NCBI RefSeq assembly: GCF_023243045.1
Contig: NZ_JALKFX010000098.1
Span: 1-33,566, forward strand
Length of the DNA stretch: 33,566 nt
From: Frankia sp. AgB32
GTDB lineage: Bacteria > Actinomycetota > Actinomycetes > Frankiales > Frankiaceae
Reading direction: 5' to 3'
The position numbers were made by a program, and so were the translations under genes. The notes under the pieces were generated by a model. That model made no database searches. It had not been told where the DNA came from and saw nothing but the letters and a program-made list of their open reading frames with translations. Positions 6,484 through 15,039 of this stretch are shown here, piece by piece. Every line of letters starts with the position of its first letter. The stretch's first letter is position 1.

Positions 6484-8472
6484 ATGACATCGACCTCGCA
6501 GCGACCCGGCGTGGAGACCGCGCCTGGTCCTGACCGTGTGACGCCGAGCGGGCTGTCCGCCCGGCGGCGGCAGGGGGTGCTGGCGGTCTGCTGTCTGAGC
6601 GTCTTCGTCGTGGCGATGGATGCGACGATCCTCAACGTCGGCCTGCCATCGATCAGAAGCGACCTACACGCCACCGACGCCAGGTTGCAGTGGACGGTCG
6701 ACGCCTACAGCCTGGTGCTGGCAAGCCTGTTGCTCCTCGCCGGCTCGATGGGCGACCGGTTCGGGCGACGGCGCGTCTTCCGCACCGGTCTGACACTGTT
6801 CTCGGTGGGATCCCTGCTGTGCGGCCTCGCGCCTGGCCTTGGCTGGCTGATCGCCTTCCGGATGATCCAGGCGGTCGGCGGGTCCATGCTCAACCCCGTC
6901 GCCCTGGCGATCATCACAAACACCTTCACCGACCATCGGGAGCGGGCCCGCGCGATCGGCCTGTGGGCCGCCGTGGTCGGGCTCAGCCTGGCGCTGGGGC
7001 CGGTGCTTGGCGGACTACTGATCGACACGGTCGGCTGGCGGTCGATCTTCTGGATCAACGTGCCGGTCGGAGTCCTCGCGGTGGTACTCAGCGGCCGGTA
7101 TCTGCCCGAATCGCGGGCGCCGCGGGCCCGCCGGTTCGATCCCGCGGGTCAGGCGCTCGTTGCCCTCACCTTCGTCGCCCTCGTGTTCGCGATCATCGAG
7201 GCGCCGAGCGCCGGCTGGACCGCGCCGCGCACCGCCGCCACGTTCCTCGTCGCCGCGCTGGCCCTGGCCGGGCTGGTCTGGTGCGAGAGGCGACGTGCGG
7301 AGCCGCTGCTCGAGCTGCGGTTCTTTCGCAGCGCACCGTTCTCCGGGGCCACCGCCATCGCGGTCTGCGGCTACGCGGCGATGGGCGGATTCCTCTTTCT
7401 GAACACTCTTTATCTCCAGGCGGTGCGGGGCTACTCAGCCATCCATGCCGGCCTGCTCACGCTGCCGATGGCGGCGATCGCCGCGGCGACGTCGCCGGTC
7501 TCCGGGCGACTGGTGGCCCGCCACGGCCCCCGCCCCGCCCTTGTCGTCGCCGGGATCGCGATACCAGCCAGCGGCGTCGTCCTGCTCTCCTTCCTGGGCA
7601 CCAATCCGGGCCTCGCGCCGATCATCTGCGCGTACGTGTTGTTCGGCGTCGGATTCGGGATGGTCAGTGCGCCGACCACGAACGTCGCCGTCTCCGGGCT
7701 GCCGCTCGCCCAGGCCGGCGTGGCGGGAGCCCTCGCCGGTACCAGCCGGCAGCTCGGGCTGTCGCTGGGCGTCGCCGTCTTCGGCTCGGTGGCCGCGCGC
7801 CACGTCGCGGGTGGTCCAGGGACGGCAACCATCGATCCGACCAGCGCCGCCCCCTGGTGGATCATGATCTGCTGTGGGTTGGCCATCGCGGCCCTCGGCG
7901 TTCTCACCACCGGCCGCTGGGCGCACGACACCGCTGCCCGCACCGCGGCGCTTCTCACCCCCCATCCGGCGGACGGCCGGTCAGCTCGTCTCGTGACAGC
8001 CGGTCCCGATCAGCGGGATACTCGACCTGGATCCAGATCGTCGAGCGGATCGGGGACTTCGATGCCGATCACCACCGGCTTCAACCACGTCGCCACCATC
8101 ACGGCGGACCTGGACAGACTCATCAAGTTCTACATTGACGCGTTCGACGCCGCGATCACCTTCGAGATGGCGGCCCGGGATGACCATCCGCGGCTGGTCA
8201 TCCTCGACCTCGGCGGTGGCGCCGCCCTGAACGTGTTCGAGGCGCCCGCCAACGAGATCATCGGCGATCGGCGCCGCCAGGGCGGGCGGGGCCCGATCGA
8301 CCACTTCGGCCTCGCGGTCGACTCGCTCGCGACCCTGGAGGCGACCCGCGACCGGCTACGCGAGCTGGGCGCCCACACCGGCGAGATCCAGCGGCTCGGA
8401 TCCGAATGGTCCTTGTTCTTCCGCGACGTCGACGGCATGGAGCTGGAAGTCTGCTGCCACATCGATCGGTGA
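6484..8472 (+). CDS. MFS drug/lipid exporter fused to a VOC (glyoxalase-fold) domain
   Basis: A 662-residue protein. Residues about 15-495 are a 14-helix DHA2 (EmrB/QacA-type) proton antiporter with motif A (GDRFGRRRVF) and motif C (GLSLALGPVLGG). Residues about 499-526 are a polar Ser/Gly-rich linker. Residues 527-662 are a vicinal-oxygen-chelate domain (FNHVATI, DHFGLAV, MELEV) with His/His/Glu at likely metal positions. VOC proteins include glyoxalases, extradiol dioxygenases and drug-binding resistance proteins. The start ATG follows GAGGAG. The linker codons lose the strong G/C third-position bias of both flanks, and ATG at 8062 could start a free VOC protein. The fusion may therefore come from loss of a stop codon or from a sequencing indel. 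Likely roles are export of, or self-protection from, the locus product. Confidence 0.82.
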   Translation: MTSTSQRPGVETAPGPDRVTPSGLSARRRQGVLAVCCLSVFVVAMDATILNVGLPSIRSDLHATDARLQWTVDAYSLVLASLLLLAGSMGDRFGRRRVFRTGLTLFSVGSLLCGLAPGLGWLIAFRMIQAVGGSMLNPVALAIITNTFTDHRERARAIGLWAAVVGLSLALGPVLGGLLIDTVGWRSIFWINVPVGVLAVVLSGRYLPESRAPRARRFDPAGQALVALTFVALVFAIIEAPSAGWTAPRTAATFLVAALALAGLVWCERRRAEPLLELRFFRSAPFSGATAIAVCGYAAMGGFLFLNTLYLQAVRGYSAIHAGLLTLPMAAIAAATSPVSGRLVARHGPRPALVVAGIAIPASGVVLLSFLGTNPGLAPIICAYVLFGVGFGMVSAPTTNVAVSGLPLAQAGVAGALAGTSRQLGLSLGVAVFGSVAARHVAGGPGTATIDPTSAAPWWIMICCGLAIAALGVLTTGRWAHDTAARTAALLTPHPADGRSARLVTAGPDQRDTRPGSRSSSGSGTSMPITTGFNHVATITADLDRLIKFYIDAFDAAITFEMAARDDHPRLVILDLGGGAALNVFEAPANEIIGDRRRQGGRGPIDHFGLAVDSLATLEATRDRLRELGAHTGEIQRLGSEWSLFFRDVDGMELEVCCHIDR

Positions 8473-8500
8473 TGCTGAGGCCCCCCCCTTCTCCGGTGCG

Positions 8501-9304
8501 TCATCCCAGCTGCGGCCGGGCAAACATCTGTTCGTCGGGGTGAACGAGCAGCTCGCGCCAGCGGCGGATTTCCTCGGCGTCGGCGCCATTGGCGAGGAGA
8601 AATCCGGCAACTCCCCCGTCCGCGCTGTCCAGGACGTCCAGGACGCTGCCGATGATCCGAGGGTCCAGGGCCGGCGCGGCGCGCATGCCGCCGTCGGCGG
8701 AAGGCGTGCCGCGCAGGGCCGCGTATTCCGCCCGGCGGTCCATCGCCGCCCGGACCAGATGGATCCGCTGTCCGGTCGCCAGGTAGTCGGCAATGATCGC
8801 GTCCCGCTCGGCGCCCGCCGCGGCGAGGAGGACCGCCACGACGATACCGGTCCGGTCCTTGCCGGCCGCGCAGTGCACCAACGCCGGCGTTGACCCGCCG
8901 GACACCAGAAACCGCAGGACGCGGACCACGCCGGCACCGGCCGCCTCGAGCATCAGCGCATACAGCCGGGCCAGCTCCTCGCCGGCCCGATACCGCAGCG
9001 CCGCCGGCTCGATCATGCCGGAGAAATCAACCAGCGGTTCGTGTAGCCAGCTGATATCGAGTTCCGAGAACCAGTCGGCCGGCCGCGGATTCTCGAACGG
9101 CGCCCGCAGGTCCACGACGCCACGCAGGCCTACGTCATCCCGCAACAGCGCGATGTCCTCGGCCGTCAACGCGTCAAGGCTGTCGCCCCGGAGCAACACC
9201 CGCGGCCGGACAACACCCCCGGCCGCGGGCAGCCCACCCAGGTCGCGGACGTTGTGCGCGCCGGCAAGGCTGATCCAGAGTGGCTCGTTCCGCGTGGCGG
9301 CCAT
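8501..9304 (-). CDS. Tyrosine-phosphatase-superfamily protein (Y_phosphatase3-like)
   Basis: A 267-residue protein with the dual-specificity-type phosphatase P-loop HCAAGKDRTG, nucleophile Cys145 and Arg151. The N-terminal NVRDLGG motif is characteristic of the secreted/cytosolic tyrosine and lipid phosphatase group that includes mycobacterial PtpB. ATG at 9304 is preferred because the conserved NVRDLGG region follows at normal distance; an upstream in-frame TTG at 9370 adds an unconserved leader. No signal peptide is seen. The gene ends 28 bp from the convergent MFS-VOC gene and lies 161 bp downstream of accE, so it may be the distal gene of the minus-strand operon. The substrate could be a phosphoprotein or a phospholipid headgroup; context does not decide. 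Confidence 0.83.
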   Translation of the reverse strand: MAATRNEPLWISLAGAHNVRDLGGLPAAGGVVRPRVLLRGDSLDALTAEDIALLRDDVGLRGVVDLRAPFENPRPADWFSELDISWLHEPLVDFSGMIEPAALRYRAGEELARLYALMLEAAGAGVVRVLRFLVSGGSTPALVHCAAGKDRTGIVVAVLLAAAGAERDAIIADYLATGQRIHLVRAAMDRRAEYAALRGTPSADGGMRAAPALDPRIIGSVLDVLDSADGGVAGFLLANGADAEEIRRWRELLVHPDEQMFARPQLG

Positions 9305-9465
9305 CTCAGGACACCGCGTCGGGTCGGTGGTCCAGCACTGTGGAAGTACGCATGCGTTCTGCCCAACCAATCACGGGTCGATGGCATCGCGCCGATGGCG
9401 ATGCCTCTGTGCGGGGTGCGGCGCGTGACTCCCGCCGCATGAATCCGAAAGGTGTCGGAAAGGTG

Positions 9466-9657
9466 CTAGCGGTCCCGCCAGGAGACGCTCGAGGAGCGAC
9501 GTGGCCCGGAGGCTGTCCACGCCGGCCGGCCGCCCTTCCCGGTGAGATCCCCGCCGCGGGCGGGGAGCGCCCGCAGGACCACCACCAGCGCGGCGAGTTC
9601 GCTCGCCGTGGGATGGCCGCGAACCACCCGCAGCACCGCCAGCTCGGAACTGGTCAC
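9466..9657 (-). CDS. accE: Acyl-CoA carboxylase epsilon subunit
   Basis: A 63-residue protein. The core LRVVRGHPTASELAALVVVL matches the short epsilon subunits that bind and stimulate actinobacterial acyl-CoA carboxylases. Its GTG start overlaps the accD stop in the sequence GTGA (9654-9657), so the two proteins are translationally coupled, as is usual for this pair. The C-terminal half is Arg/Gly/Ser-rich and ends in a tryptophan-containing tail, also typical. Identification rests on the short motif plus position after accD; together these are strong. The presence of an epsilon subunit is one of the best actinobacterial markers in the window. Confidence 0.85.
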   Translation of the reverse strand: MTSSELAVLRVVRGHPTASELAALVVVLRALPARGGDLTGKGGRPAWTASGPRRSSSVSWRDR

Positions 9658-11216
9658 TGCGGCTGGTTTCCGTGCTTGCGCGCGGGCAGCGCCCGATGTT
9701 TGTGCCGCAGCATGGCGAGCGATCGGATCAGTGTCTGCCGGGTGTCCGCCGGGTCAATGATGTCGTCGACCAGGCCCCGCTCCGCCGCGTAGAAGGGATG
9801 CATCAGCTCGTCGCGGTATTCGGCGATGCGTTGGGCCCGCCGGCCGGCCGGGTCGTCCGCCGCCGCGATGTCCCGCCGAAAGATGATGTTGGCTGCGCCC
9901 TCGGCTCCCATTACCGCGATCTCGTTCGTCGGCCACGCCAGGGAAAGGTCCGCGCCCACCGATCGCGAATCCATCACGATGTAGGCACCGCCGTAGGCCT
10001 TTCGCAGGATGACCTGCACCCGCGGTACCGTCGCGTTGCAGTAGGCATACAGCAGCTTGGCGCCGTGCCGAATGATCCCCTGATGCTCCTGCGCGACGCC
10101 CGGCAGAAAACCCGGCACATCGACCAGGGTGACCAGCGGAATGTTGAAGGCGTCGCAGGCCTGGACGAACCGGGCGGCTTTCTCGCTGGCCTCGATGTTC
10201 AACGCGCCCGCGAACGCGGCCGGTTGGTTCGCGACGATCCCGACGGTGGACCCGTCCAGTCGGGTCAGGGCGCATACGACGTTCGGTGCCCAGGTCTCGT
10301 GGATCTCGAAGTAGTCACCGTCGTCGACGATCTCCTGGATCACCGCTCGCATGTCATAGGAGCGGTATCCCTCGGCGGGCACCATATCAAGCAGGCGGGT
10401 GGTCAGGCGATCGGCCGGGTCGGTGGTGGCCACGGTCGGGGGCAGCTCGCGATTGTTCGCCGGTAGCAGTGACACCAGGTGCCGGACGTTTTCCAAGCAG
10501 GTCGGTTCGTCATCATAGGTGCAGGCCGACACCCCGGACAGCGTGGCATGCACGTCGGCGCCGCCGAGCCCTTCATGGCTGACGGTCTCCCCGGTCACCG
10601 CCTGGACGACGTCCGGCCCGGTGATGAACATCTGCGATATCCCACGCACCATGAAAATGAAGTCCGTCAGTGCCGGCGAGTAGGCCGCACCCCCGGCGCA
10701 CGGGCCGAGAATGACACTGATCTGCGGTATGACGCCGGAGTTCCGGGTGATCTGCTGGAAGATGCCGCCGTAGCCGGCCAGCGCGGTGACGCCCTCCTGG
10801 ATCCGCGCACCGGCGCCGTCGCACAGTCCGATGACGGGGACGCCGGCCGCCGCCGCCATCTCCAACACCTTGATGATCTTCTCCGCGTGCGCCTCACCGA
10901 GCGCGCCACCGAACATCTGGAAGTCGTGGGCGTAGACGAAGGCCGTACGGCCTTCGATCGACCCCCAGCCGGTGATGACGCCGTCGGTGTGCGGCCTCCT
11001 GTGCTCGATGCCGAAACCGCTGGCCCGGTGCCGTCGGAACATCTCGATCTCGTTGAAGGTGCCGTCGTCAAGGAGGTAGTCGATGCGTTCCCGCGCGGTC
11101 CACTTGCCCTTCTTCTTCTGGGCGGTGGTGGCCACGCTGTCCAGGCCTTCACGTATTCCACTGCGGAGCGCGGCGACTTCGTCGGCCGCTTCTCGAAGTC
11201 GGTTCACAGGAGTCAC
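9654..11216 (-). CDS. accD: Acyl-CoA carboxylase carboxyltransferase (beta) subunit
   Basis: A 520-residue carboxyltransferase of the PccB/AccD type, which moves CO2 from carboxybiotin to an acyl-CoA. Both crotonase-fold halves are present, with oxyanion-hole glycine motifs (GAGARIQEGV in the N half, RKAYGGAY and MGAEGAANIIF in the C half). Ile413 in GGAYIVM aligns with the residue that sets acyl-CoA choice in Streptomyces coelicolor (Asp422 in PccB, Ile420 in AccB); an Ile there is compatible with acetyl-CoA use. The start is GTG at 11216; a second GTG lies three codons later. No biotin carboxylase/carrier subunit is encoded nearby, so it must share one from elsewhere. Next to a PUFA-type PKS with a malonyl-type AT, the likely role is malonyl-CoA supply. 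Confidence 0.9.
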   Translation of the reverse strand: MTPVNRLREAADEVAALRSGIREGLDSVATTAQKKKGKWTARERIDYLLDDGTFNEIEMFRRHRASGFGIEHRRPHTDGVITGWGSIEGRTAFVYAHDFQMFGGALGEAHAEKIIKVLEMAAAAGVPVIGLCDGAGARIQEGVTALAGYGGIFQQITRNSGVIPQISVILGPCAGGAAYSPALTDFIFMVRGISQMFITGPDVVQAVTGETVSHEGLGGADVHATLSGVSACTYDDEPTCLENVRHLVSLLPANNRELPPTVATTDPADRLTTRLLDMVPAEGYRSYDMRAVIQEIVDDGDYFEIHETWAPNVVCALTRLDGSTVGIVANQPAAFAGALNIEASEKAARFVQACDAFNIPLVTLVDVPGFLPGVAQEHQGIIRHGAKLLYAYCNATVPRVQVILRKAYGGAYIVMDSRSVGADLSLAWPTNEIAVMGAEGAANIIFRRDIAAADDPAGRRAQRIAEYRDELMHPFYAAERGLVDDIIDPADTRQTLIRSLAMLRHKHRALPARKHGNQPQ

Positions 11217-11312
11217 GTCAGCCCACTCTCATCATTCGGCCGGTCCGTCCGGACCGGCCGTCTGGTGGTGCCTTCCGCGCTTACCGGCGGGTATCGTCGC
11301 CGACTTTGCTGA

Positions 11313-12764
11313 TCACTGCCCGATACCGCCGGTCGTCCACCGCGCGCGGTCGGCGGATGACCGACGGGCCAGTGTCATCGTGAAGCCAGCCGGCTTGAGG
11401 GTCAGCGTCTGGCGCACGTTCAGGGTGTAGTTCGCGTGATCGAGTAGGCGGTACCGGTGAATGAGCAGTGCCAGGACCAACATGCCCTCGTGCATCGCGA
11501 ACTGCTGCCCGATGCAGGAACGCTGCCCGGTGCCGAACGGCTTGTACGAGTGCGGTGGCCGCTGGGCCATCTGCTCGCGGCTGAACCGACTGGGATCGAA
11601 CAACTCGACGTTGTCACCCCACACCGGATCGCGGTGCAGCATGGCCGTCACCACACTGATCGTCTCGCCGGCCCGGACCGGGTAACGGCCCGCCAGCAGG
11701 GTGTCGCCCAGTGGGCGCCGGTCGAACGACGGCGCGGTCGGCCACAGCCGCAACGCCTCCTGCAGAATCTGCCGGAGGTAGGGAAGTTTCCGGACCTCGG
11801 CATACGTCGGTTCAGGATTCGGGTCGCTACCAAACGCGGCATCGACCTCCTGCTGGGCCAGGTGGAGCGTCGCCGGGTTCTTCATCAGATAGAAGAGGGC
11901 GAAGGACAGCAGCCCGGACGTCGTCTCGTGGCCGGCGATGAGAAAGCTGATCACCTGGTGACGGACGTTCAGATCGTCGAGCAGTTCCCCAGTCCGCGAA
12001 TACGGCGAGGTCAGCATGAGGTCCAGCAGGTCCTTCGGGCCGGTGGTGGGGAGGGACCGCCGGGCTTCGATCACCTCGTCGACAGTCTCCGCCATGGTCA
12101 CGCAGTCAGCCTGGTACTGCCTGGTCAGAGCTGGATCCTCGGCACCGGGAGCCCAGCCCACCCGTAGCCGGCTGTAGGTGAGAGCTCCGTTCATCGCGCT
12201 GACGAAGGGATGCGGCTCGTCGCGTGTGAAGGAGTCGAGATCGTAGCCGAAGCCGGCCAGGCCAATGGTGTCCAGCGTCATTCTGGTCAGGTCGGCCGGC
12301 ACGTCGATCGAGGTGGCACCCGCCCCTTCGGAGCCGGCCGCCTGGTCCCACCGGTCAAGCAGCCGGCGCACCGCACGAAGCATGAATGTGTGGTAGCTCC
12401 GCAGACCATCGACCGCGAACGCGGGCCGCAGGATGGTGTGCGCCTTGTGCCAGTTCGCCTCCTCCGTATAGGCGGTGAACAAGCCGTCCCCGATGTACTC
12501 GCGGGCAAAGCGCAGGCCGGCGCCGAGGTCCTTGCCGAAACGTGCGTCGTCGCAGACGTCCGCCACCAGTTCCTGAGCGGAGATGAGCAGCGGTGCGTAG
12601 TCCTCGCTGATACGCCAGCGGTAGATCGGCCCGAGCCGGCGGGCCACCCGGACACAGGCCAGGCTGTACCCGTCATCGCCGAATTCCGCTGGGCTGACTG
12701 TCGCGGCTGGTATCTCGTCGGGAGCTATCAGCGCGGAAGGGGCGCTGGCGGCCCTGGCTGCCAT
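11313..12764 (-). CDS. CYP102-like cytochrome P450 (stand-alone heme domain)
   Basis: A 483-residue P450 that resembles the heme domain of Bacillus P450 BM3 (CYP102A1) along its whole length. Shared landmarks are GDGLFT, FLIAGHETTSGLLSFAL (I helix), EALRLWPTAP (ExxR), FGTGQRSCIGQQFA with heme Cys417, and LTLKPAGF near the end. Unlike BM3 it stops after the heme domain; no diflavin reductase follows, so it needs a separate electron donor. The BM3 carboxylate-anchoring residues Arg47 and Tyr51 are replaced (Tyr56 and Leu60 by my alignment), whereas Phe87 is kept as Phe96. It is therefore probably a fatty-chain hydroxylase whose substrate may not be a free acid. The ATG follows AGAGGA. It lies 78 bp downstream of the AMP ligase, in the same orientation. 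Confidence 0.9.
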   Translation of the reverse strand: MAARAASAPSALIAPDEIPAATVSPAEFGDDGYSLACVRVARRLGPIYRWRISEDYAPLLISAQELVADVCDDARFGKDLGAGLRFAREYIGDGLFTAYTEEANWHKAHTILRPAFAVDGLRSYHTFMLRAVRRLLDRWDQAAGSEGAGATSIDVPADLTRMTLDTIGLAGFGYDLDSFTRDEPHPFVSAMNGALTYSRLRVGWAPGAEDPALTRQYQADCVTMAETVDEVIEARRSLPTTGPKDLLDLMLTSPYSRTGELLDDLNVRHQVISFLIAGHETTSGLLSFALFYLMKNPATLHLAQQEVDAAFGSDPNPEPTYAEVRKLPYLRQILQEALRLWPTAPSFDRRPLGDTLLAGRYPVRAGETISVVTAMLHRDPVWGDNVELFDPSRFSREQMAQRPPHSYKPFGTGQRSCIGQQFAMHEGMLVLALLIHRYRLLDHANYTLNVRQTLTLKPAGFTMTLARRSSADRARWTTGGIGQ

Positions 12765-12842
12765 GATGACGTCCTCTCTTGTCGAGGATGTGACGGCCGC
12801 AGATCGCTCGGCGTCAGCGAGCGGGCGACCGAGACAAGGCGC

Positions 12843-14477
12843 TCAGCGGTAGAGCGCGTCGACCTCGTCCGCCAGGTCGAGCAGAACCCTGGCCCGGACG
12901 AGCTTTCCCGAACTGGTGAGGTGGCCGGCGGCCACGCTGAACTCGTCGGGGACGAGCCGCCACCGGCGAATCGATTCGGCCCGGGACACCGACGCGTTCG
13001 CGGCATCGACGGCACGCTGTAGCCGGGCTTCGATGTCCGCGCGCGACAGTCGCAGCCGGGCCGCCTCGGCGGCGTCCACCGCGATCAGGGCGCTGACGTA
13101 CGGCCGTTGGTCGCCGACGACGACGCACTGGGTGATCAGCGGGTCGACGCGCAGCCGGTCCTCCAGCGGGGTGGGGGCGACGTTCTTGCCCGCCGAGGTC
13201 ACCAGAATGTCCTTGCGCCGGCCAGTGATCCGAATGAAGCCGTCGTCGTCGACGACACCGAGGTCGCCGGTATTCACGGAGAACGGCCCGGATCCACAGC
13301 TGTCGAGATCGACCTCACCCCAGTAACCGGGCGAGACGTTGTCGCCAGTTATGATCAACTCACCCGCGTCGTCCACGACGACGGACGTTCCCGGATTCGG
13401 CCGGCCGACCGTGCCAAGCCGGTTGTCCGCGGCCCGGTTGATCGCCGCGGCGGCCGCCGACTCCGTCATTCCGTAGGCGCCGAGGACGGTGATCCCCCGC
13501 CGGCGGAAGGACTCCTGGTGTTCGGGCGCCAGGGACGCCCCGCCGCAGATGACGTAGGCCAGCGCGCCCATCGCCCGGGCCGCGCCGTCGCCACCCGCCC
13601 GTTCGTACTCCTGCACTGTCCGATGGAGTTTGTCCAGCAGATATGGGGTGAGTGCGAGAAAGGTCGGCGACTGGTGGCACATCGCCTCGAACATCTCGCC
13701 CGGCTGTCGCACGACCGCCGCCTCACCGCCGGCGAGCAGCGTCGCCAGCAGCGTCGAACGGCCGTACATGTGCGCCAGCGGCAGCGCGATCACCGTGCGG
13801 CAGGGCGTCCCGTCCGCCGGAGTGAAGATCTCGGGCAGCGCGGCCGCGACATTCGCCGCCCCACTGTGGACGTTGCGATGGGTTAGCACGCAGCCCTTGG
13901 GCTCGCCGGTGGTGCCGCTGGTGAAGACGATGGTGGCGATGTCCGCGGCGCGCACCGGGCGGTCGCCGGCGGCGGCCGCGACCGGCGGGCCGGCGGCCGT
14001 CGATGCCGACCGCGGAGCTGAGGTCGGGTCGACGATGACGCTGCCGACACCGGCGTCGCGCAACAGGGCGAGTCGCTGCGGGGAGTCGGCGACGCCCAAC
14101 GCCGGGGCGGTGGTCCGGACGATGTGGACCACCTGATCGACCGAACTGGTCGGGTAGATCGGCACCACCACGGCACCGATACGCAGCGCCGCGAGATCTG
14201 CGACGATCCAGTCCAGGCTGCTGTCCCCCATCAGCGCCAGCCGGTCGCCGTGCCCCAGACCGTGCTCACGCAGTCGGGCGCCGAACCGCTCCACCAGCTC
14301 GGCGAGGCGCCGGTGCGTCATGGCCTCCCAGCCCCAGCCGGCCCGGTGGCGGAGGGCGGTCCGCTCACCGTGGTGGCGCAGGCCCTGGTCGAGCAGGGAC
14401 CAGATGCCGTCCGCCCCAGCAGGGTCCCCGCCGTCGACCCCGACCGCGGGGACCGAGCCCGACTCACCGCTGGACAT
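12843..14477 (-). CDS. Long-chain fatty-acid AMP/CoA ligase (FadD-like)
   Basis: A 544-residue ANL-superfamily enzyme that adenylates a carboxylic acid and passes it to CoA or an ACP. Motifs in order are YPTSSVDQVVHIV, the P-loop FTSGTTGEPKG (about residues 184-194), YGMTESAAA, GELIITGDNVSPGYW, and the hinge ITGRRKDILVTSAGKNVAPTPLE. This matches AMP-forming long-chain acyl-CoA synthetases of the FadD15/FAA type. ATG at 14477 is used; it overlaps the end of the thioesterase gene by 14 bases, so the two are coupled. An upstream GTG would extend it into the thioesterase further. It probably activates a fatty-acid starter or the released chain for the oxoamine synthase. Confidence 0.9.
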   Translation of the reverse strand: MSSGESGSVPAVGVDGGDPAGADGIWSLLDQGLRHHGERTALRHRAGWGWEAMTHRRLAELVERFGARLREHGLGHGDRLALMGDSSLDWIVADLAALRIGAVVVPIYPTSSVDQVVHIVRTTAPALGVADSPQRLALLRDAGVGSVIVDPTSAPRSASTAAGPPVAAAAGDRPVRAADIATIVFTSGTTGEPKGCVLTHRNVHSGAANVAAALPEIFTPADGTPCRTVIALPLAHMYGRSTLLATLLAGGEAAVVRQPGEMFEAMCHQSPTFLALTPYLLDKLHRTVQEYERAGGDGAARAMGALAYVICGGASLAPEHQESFRRRGITVLGAYGMTESAAAAAINRAADNRLGTVGRPNPGTSVVVDDAGELIITGDNVSPGYWGEVDLDSCGSGPFSVNTGDLGVVDDDGFIRITGRRKDILVTSAGKNVAPTPLEDRLRVDPLITQCVVVGDQRPYVSALIAVDAAEAARLRLSRADIEARLQRAVDAANASVSRAESIRRWRLVPDEFSVAAGHLTSSGKLVRARVLLDLADEVDALYR

Positions 14478-15039
14478 GGCCCGGCAGGCTCTCGTCCTCG
14501 GCACCGATCGCGCCAATCGCACCGAACGCGCAGGCCAACTCGAGATAGGCCTTTCCGATCAGGTTCTGCTCGCTGTCCCGCAGATAGGCCTTGGCGTCAC
14601 AGGTGAGACGCAGCGGGCCGGGATCGGCCAGCGCGGCGGCGAGGAGCCGCTCGTCCATCACGACCGTGACCGACGCGTCGCCGGCGCCGGGCTTCAGGAA
14701 GTCGATCCGGCAGCTGCGCAGGAAGAACATGCTCAGCCCCCGCAGCCGGCGGGCGGTCGCGCCCAGGAAGGCCGCCGCGCCCGCCATGTCGGCCGCCAGG
14801 AAGAGCACCCCGGCGTGCAGCGTGCCGACGGAGTTGGTGAGCTCCGGGCGGTAGGTGATCGTGACCCGACCGGCGGTCGGACCGACCTCGGCGATGGTCA
14901 GGTCGACGAGGTCGTTGAAGGGGACGGTGGTCTGGAGAACCGCGCGCAGACCGTCATAGTCGGGGCTCTCGCCCGCGAACGGGTAATACGGCGAGAATGG
15001 TGTGGACCTGGCTCCGGTTTGCGCCGGCATGCTCGTCAC
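14464..15039 (-). CDS. Hotdog-fold thioesterase (PaaI/DUF4442-like)
   Basis: A 191-residue hotdog protein. The motif NSVGTLHAGVLFLAADMAG forms the central helix region typical of PaaI/DUF4442 acyl-thioesterases. The GTG start at 15039 overlaps the ATPase stop in GTGA, with AGGAG 7 bases upstream; an ATG nine bases downstream has no well-placed ribosome binding site. The protein ends inside the start of the AMP ligase gene. A thioesterase coupled to a ligase suggests release of a chain from ACP or CoA followed by re-activation, or editing of stalled chains. The PKS seen here has no thioesterase domain of its own. Substrate length is unknown. Confidence 0.82.
   Translation of the reverse strand: MTSMPAQTGARSTPFSPYYPFAGESPDYDGLRAVLQTTVPFNDLVDLTIAEVGPTAGRVTITYRPELTNSVGTLHAGVLFLAADMAGAAAFLGATARRLRGLSMFFLRSCRIDFLKPGAGDASVTVVMDERLLAAALADPGPLRLTCDAKAYLRDSEQNLIGKAYLELACAFGAIGAIGAEDESLPGHVQR

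Noticed and set aside
8473-8500. Possible bidirectional terminator between convergent genes
   Set aside because: Only 28 bases with a C run; no inverted repeat long enough for a stable hairpin.
9305-9370. Upstream TTG start for the phosphatase gene
   Set aside because: Adds 22 unconserved residues; ATG at 9304 puts the NVRDLGG motif at its usual distance from the N-terminus.
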